A DNA stretch of 8,882 nucleotides from Oscillibacter sp. Its GTDB lineage: Bacteria > Bacillota > Clostridia > Oscillospirales > Oscillospiraceae. Location of the stretch: assembly GCA_017447005.1 (NCBI GenBank), contig JAFSOM010000134.1, positions 1 through 8,882 on the forward strand, read 5' to 3'. Made by a program: the position numbers and the translations under genes. This document shows positions 6,536 to 8,882 of the stretch, piece after piece; positions within the stretch are counted from its first letter, which is position 1; each line of letters starts with the position of its first letter. Below the pieces are notes generated by a model that was not told the origin of the DNA, made no database searches, and saw only the letters and a program-made list of their open reading frames with translations.

Positions 6536-6723
6536 ATAAAACTTGCCCTCATCCGGCGCTGCGCGCCACCTTCCCCCGTTCCGGGGGAAGGCAAAGACTG
6601 ACAGCGGAATCTTTGAAACCTTACGAATTTCCGCGAAAACTTTGCGGGGGTGCGACAAAAAGCCTTCCCCCCTCCGGGGGGAAGGTGTCACGGCGTAAGC
6701 CGTGACGGATGAGGGGCAAATTT
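6536..6723. repeat. Hairpin-rich intergenic repeat element, copy 2
   Basis: Second copy of the element at 1402-1590, in the same orientation. The left 44 bases are identical. The right end has the same CCTTCCCCCC/GGGGGGAAGG stem, then GTCACGGC-GTAA-GCCGTGAC and GGATGAGGGGCAAATTT. The centre keeps recognisable pieces (AATCTTTGAAA, GCGACAAA) but has many substitutions and small indels. Conserved arms around a drifting core suggest that the arms, not any encoded peptide, are what is kept. It fills more than half of the 323-bp gap between the reductase and response regulator genes; the rest holds the candidate promoter and a partial third arm. Confidence 0.85.
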
Positions 6724-6775
6724 GATAGCCCTTGTGGGAACGTAGCGCGGCGTAAGCCGTGACGGTATCGGGAGA
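6724..6775. repeat. Truncated third arm of the hairpin element
   Basis: Immediately after copy 2, an 18-base block CGGCGTAAGCCGTGACGG (6748-6765) repeats exactly the block at 6691-6708. It is flanked by degraded matches (GTGGGAACGTAGCG before, TATCGGGAG after). This looks like a partial tandem duplication or an older decayed copy of the right end, only about 16 bases before the ribosome site of the response regulator. Confidence 0.6.
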
Positions 6776-6795
6776 ACATCAAGGAGGGAACGCGT

Positions 6796-7473
6796 ATGCG
6801 GGTTTTGATTGTGGAGGATGAGACGCGCCTTGCCGCGACGCTCAAGGATATGCTGGAAATGGACGGCTATACCGCCGACGTTCGCCACGACGGGGAGAGC
6901 GGGCTTGACGAGGCCTTGTCGAATATTTACGATGTCTGTATTCTGGATGTCATGCTCCCGAAACTGGACGGCTTTGAGGTGTTGCGGCGTCTGCGGGCGG
7001 CGAAAAGCGGACTTCCCGTGCTGTTGCTTACGGCGCGTTCGGAAGTGACCGACCGCGTGCGCGGTCTGGACAGCGGCGCCGACTACTATCTGACCAAACC
7101 CTTTGAGCCGAAGGAACTCTTAGCCTGTATCCGCGCCCTGACGCGCCGTCAGCCGGAGATACGCGAAACGGGCGTGATGGAGTACGGCGATTTGACGCTA
7201 GACAAAAACGGCTTTACGCTTCACTGCGGCGAACGGAATCTACGGTTGAGCAAGAAGGAATACGACCTCATGGAATTGCTCATGCTAAACCGGGAAATGG
7301 TTCTGACAAAGGAAACGATTCTCCTGAAAATCTGGGGCTATGAGAGCGGCGACGAAAACAGCGTGGAGGTTTATATTTCCTTCCTGCGCCGGAAGCTGTC
7401 GCATTTGCGCTCGTCGGTACGGATTCAAACTATCCGCATGGCGGGGTACCGTTTGGAGAAAAGCGGGGAGTAA
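6796..7473 (+). CDS. OmpR/PhoB-family response regulator
   Basis: DNA-binding transcription factor activated by phosphorylation, 225 residues. The receiver domain (1-115) has the acidic pair E7-D8, phospho-acceptor D51 in CILDVMLPKLDG, the switch threonine T79 in LLLTAR, and K101 in YYLTKPF. The C-terminal winged-helix domain (about 127-222) includes LSKKEYDLMELLMLNREMVLTKE and SVEVYISFLRRKL, ending at GYRLEKSGE. The start is fixed by a full AAGGAGGG six bases upstream of ATG 6796. The kinase gene begins six bases after its stop, so the two are one operon. The signal and targets cannot be told from this sequence; the receiver and DNA-binding domains look complete. Confidence 0.96.
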   Translation: MRVLIVEDETRLAATLKDMLEMDGYTADVRHDGESGLDEALSNIYDVCILDVMLPKLDGFEVLRRLRAAKSGLPVLLLTARSEVTDRVRGLDSGADYYLTKPFEPKELLACIRALTRRQPEIRETGVMEYGDLTLDKNGFTLHCGERNLRLSKKEYDLMELLMLNREMVLTKETILLKIWGYESGDENSVEVYISFLRRKLSHLRSSVRIQTIRMAGYRLEKSGE

Positions 7474-7479
7474 CGGAAT

Positions 7480-7854
7480 ATGCTTCGGAAACTGCGTTTA
7501 AAATTCGTGGCGCTGTCTATGTCGCTGGTTGCCGTACTGCTGGCGGTGGTGGTGTACGCCGTATTCCTGTCGGCGCGGGAAAACTTCGACCGTATCAGCC
7601 GGGAGGCGCTGTGGCGGACAATCAATAATCCGTCCGGGCAGTATGCCGCCGCGATTGGAAAAGGTAAGGTGACGTTGCCTTGCTTTACCGTGGACATCTG
7701 GCCCACAAACGTGTATCTTATCGGCGGTTCCTATTCGGAGTTGGAGAACTCGGAACTGTTGCAAGAGATTCTGCTGGCCTGCGTGGAACAGCCCCAAAAC
7801 GAGGGACGCTTGAAAGAGTACGGCTTGCGCTATCTGCGGCGCGACGAGGGCTAG
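7480..7854 (+). CDS. Sensor histidine kinase, N-terminal part (ends at in-frame TAG)
   Basis: Encodes the first 124 residues of a two-component sensor kinase: a basic N-terminus (MLRKLRLK), one membrane span (about residues 9-31, ALSMSLVAVLLAVVVYAVFL), and then an extracytoplasmic region ending in GLRYLRRDEG. A TAG stop follows, and the same frame continues into the second span and catalytic domains. There is a GGGGAG ribosome site 9 bases before ATG 7480, within the end of the response regulator gene. On its own this product has no kinase domain and could only be a membrane-anchored sensor fragment. I read it as one half of an interrupted gene rather than an independent gene. Confidence 0.75.
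   Translation: MLRKLRLKFVALSMSLVAVLLAVVVYAVFLSARENFDRISREALWRTINNPSGQYAAAIGKGKVTLPCFTVDIWPTNVYLIGGSYSELENSELLQEILLACVEQPQNEGRLKEYGLRYLRRDEG
7846..7850 (+). promoter_or_regulatory. Possible internal ribosome site for the kinase C-terminal half
   Basis: GAGGG lies 7 bases before GTG 7858, directly overlapping the end of the upstream fragment. Together with the TAG it could allow termination and restart, giving a separate catalytic half. The match may also be chance, since the bases encode part of the conserved frame (Asp-Glu-Gly). Confidence 0.35.
7852..7854 (+). other. In-frame amber codon splitting the sensor kinase
   Basis: TAG at codon 125 of the frame starting at 7480. The frame before and after is the same (7858 minus 7480 is a multiple of three), and the protein sequence on both sides joins smoothly as ...YLRRDEG-stop-YVRIVFADMS... 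One base change would restore Gln, Lys, Glu, Tyr, Trp, Leu or Ser. No indel is needed to explain it. Confidence 0.9.
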
Positions 7855-7857
7855 TAT

Positions 7858-8745
7858 GTGCGCATTGTGTTCGCGGATATGTCCATGGAGACGGAGACGC
7901 TACGGAAGATGGTCAAGTCGCAACTGATGATTGTGTTCGTGGCGTTACTGCCCCTGCTGGGCGTGTCGATACTGTTATCGCGCTGGGCGGTGGCCCCGGT
8001 GGAAAAGGCGTGGAAACAGCAACGGCAATTCCTGTCCGACGCGTCGCACGAACTCAAAACGCCCCTGACGGTTATCCTGTCGAACGCGGAACTGCTGGAG
8101 GCGTCGGAACTGGACGAGCGTCCGCGACGCTGGATGGAGAACATCCGCGCCGAATCCGGACGCATGAAAACGTTAGTGGAGGAAATGCTGACGCTGGCCC
8201 GCGCCGATAACGCCCCGCCCGCGTCCGTATACGGCGAGGTATCGCTGTCGGAGATTGCGCTGGACTGCGCGTTATCGTTTGAGCCTGTGGCGTTCGAGGC
8301 GGGAAAGCCGTTGCTCTACGAAATCGCGCCGGAACTCAAAGTCAGCGGCGACGCCGAAAAGTTACGCCGTCTGGTTTCGATTCTGCTGGACAACGCGCTC
8401 AAGTACGGCGCGGACGGCGGCGCGGTGTCGCTCACGCTGGAACGCGCCGAACGTCAGGCGAAATTGACCGTCAGCAATCCCGGAACGCCGATTCCGCCGG
8501 AGACGCTTTCGCATATCTTTGAGCGCTTCTATCGCGGCGACGCGTCGCGGGGGGAATCGTCCGGCTTCGGTCTGGGACTGAGTATCGCCGACGCTATCGT
8601 AAGGGAACACAAAGCCGTCATCCGCGCCGAGAGCGACGAAACGTCCACGCGCTTTCTTGTACTGTTTCCGTTGCCTAAACGGAATCCGAAAGCGCCGTCC
8701 GTTCCCAAAGCGCCCGATGTCGACGCGCACGGCGATTCGACATGA
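7858..8745 (+). CDS. Sensor histidine kinase, C-terminal catalytic part
   Basis: Encodes the transmembrane and catalytic part of the kinase partner of the upstream response regulator. From GTG 7858 it has 295 residues. The order is a membrane span at about 22-42 (LMIVFVALLPLLGVSILL), a short linker without a recognisable HAMP domain, and the H-box FLSDASHELKTPLT with phospho-acceptor H64. The N-box is LLDNALKYG (N179). A G1-like region VSNPGTPIP follows, where the usual aspartate of DxGxG is not present, then the F-box FERFYRGD and the G2 box GFGLGLSIA (236-244). The tail after LVLFPLPKR is a proline- and alanine-rich extension. ATP-binding and dimerisation parts look intact, so there is little sign of decay beyond the single TAG. 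It may be made by readthrough, by restart at 7858, or not at all if the gene is truly broken. A terminator follows 33 bases after the TGA. Confidence 0.85.
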   Translation: MRIVFADMSMETETLRKMVKSQLMIVFVALLPLLGVSILLSRWAVAPVEKAWKQQRQFLSDASHELKTPLTVILSNAELLEASELDERPRRWMENIRAESGRMKTLVEEMLTLARADNAPPASVYGEVSLSEIALDCALSFEPVAFEAGKPLLYEIAPELKVSGDAEKLRRLVSILLDNALKYGADGGAVSLTLERAERQAKLTVSNPGTPIPPETLSHIFERFYRGDASRGESSGFGLGLSIADAIVREHKAVIRAESDETSTRFLVLFPLPKRNPKAPSVPKAPDVDAHGDST

Positions 8746-8777
8746 TTTAACAAAAAAAGGAAGCGTTAGCGGACAGC

Positions 8778-8808
8778 AAAAGGGCCGGGCGGAATACCCG
8801 GTCCTTTT
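8778..8808. terminator. Intrinsic terminator, probably bidirectional
   Basis: AAAAGGGCCGGG (8778-8789) pairs with CCCGGTCCTTTT (8797-8808) across a 7-base loop. This is a 12-bp stem with one G-T wobble and with A and T tracts at its base, so it can act on both strands. It ends the two-component operon and suits a convergent gene arriving from the right. Confidence 0.75.
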
Positions 8809-8826
8809 CCTGCGCCTGCGCGGCTG

Positions 8827-8882
8827 TCATAGCGTTTTCATACGCGAACGCAAGGCCCGCGCCGCGCCGTTTCCGGCTTTAG
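8827..8882 (-). CDS. Possible C-terminal end of a convergent gene (partial)
   Basis: On the - strand a frame open at the window edge ends at TGA (8829-8827) with the residues KAGNGAARALRSRMKTL. The bidirectional terminator lies 18 bases past this stop, as expected for a real 3' end. Only 17 residues are visible; they are basic and could belong to many families, so no function is given. The evidence is position and terminator only. Confidence 0.35.
   Translation of the reverse strand, partial: KAGNGAARALRSRMKTL

Noticed and set aside
6621..6845. - strand frame containing repeated RHGLRR-TFP motifs
   Set aside because: It is the translation of the hairpin arms of repeat copy 2 and the partial third arm, not a protein-coding repeat.
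7852..7854. Pyrrolysine insertion or general TAG reassignment at the kinase stop
   Set aside because: Pyrrolysine is known mainly in methylamine methyltransferases, no pyl genes are visible, and lepA uses TAG as a genuine stop. Kept only as a remote option.

Overview
The window is a stretch of bacterial chromosome of moderately high G+C, with all complete genes on the + strand. Strong AAGGAGG-type ribosome sites, a family II (Mn-dependent) pyrophosphatase of the CBS-DRTGG type, an AzlC/AzlD pair and a HAMP-less two-component kinase together suggest a member of the Bacillota (Clostridia or Negativicutes). No rRNA, tRNA or phage marker is present, so the lineage is an inference and I do not name a genus.

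Layout. (1) 2-1360: the 3' part of a CBS/DRTGG family II inorganic pyrophosphatase, whose N-terminal catalytic part lies outside the window. (2) 1361-1643: a non-coding gap filled by copy 1 of a roughly 189-bp hairpin-rich repeat. (3) 1644-3449: lepA (EF4). (4) 3467-3565: a likely 32-residue single-span membrane protein that starts at GTG and sits in an A+T-rich pocket. (5) 3629-4931: azlC and azlD, a two-subunit amino acid exporter; AzlC carries an unusual repetitive hydrophilic tail. (6) 4928-5632: a Nudix hydrolase of the CoA pyrophosphatase type, overlapping azlD by four bases, with a tandemly repeated start region. (7) 5726-6472: a FabG-fold reductase whose sequence best fits the EF-P 5-aminopentanone reductase (YmfI) subgroup. 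(8) 6473-6795: a 323-bp gap with a candidate promoter, copy 2 of the repeat, and a truncated third arm. (9) 6796-8745: an OmpR-type response regulator followed by its sensor kinase. The kinase reading frame is broken by one in-frame TAG at 7852. (10) 8746-8882: a strong hairpin terminator and the probable end of a convergent - strand gene.

How the genes fit together. LepA and the EF-P-modifying reductase candidate both act on ribosome function. AzlC, AzlD and the Nudix enzyme form one translationally coupled unit. The response regulator and kinase form a separate operon behind the second repeat copy. Nothing here is a clear new defence or mobile system. The most notable points are the amber-split kinase, the two direct copies of the hairpin element that bracket five kilobases, the 33-bp repeats in the azlC tail, and the 30-bp repeated start region of the Nudix gene.
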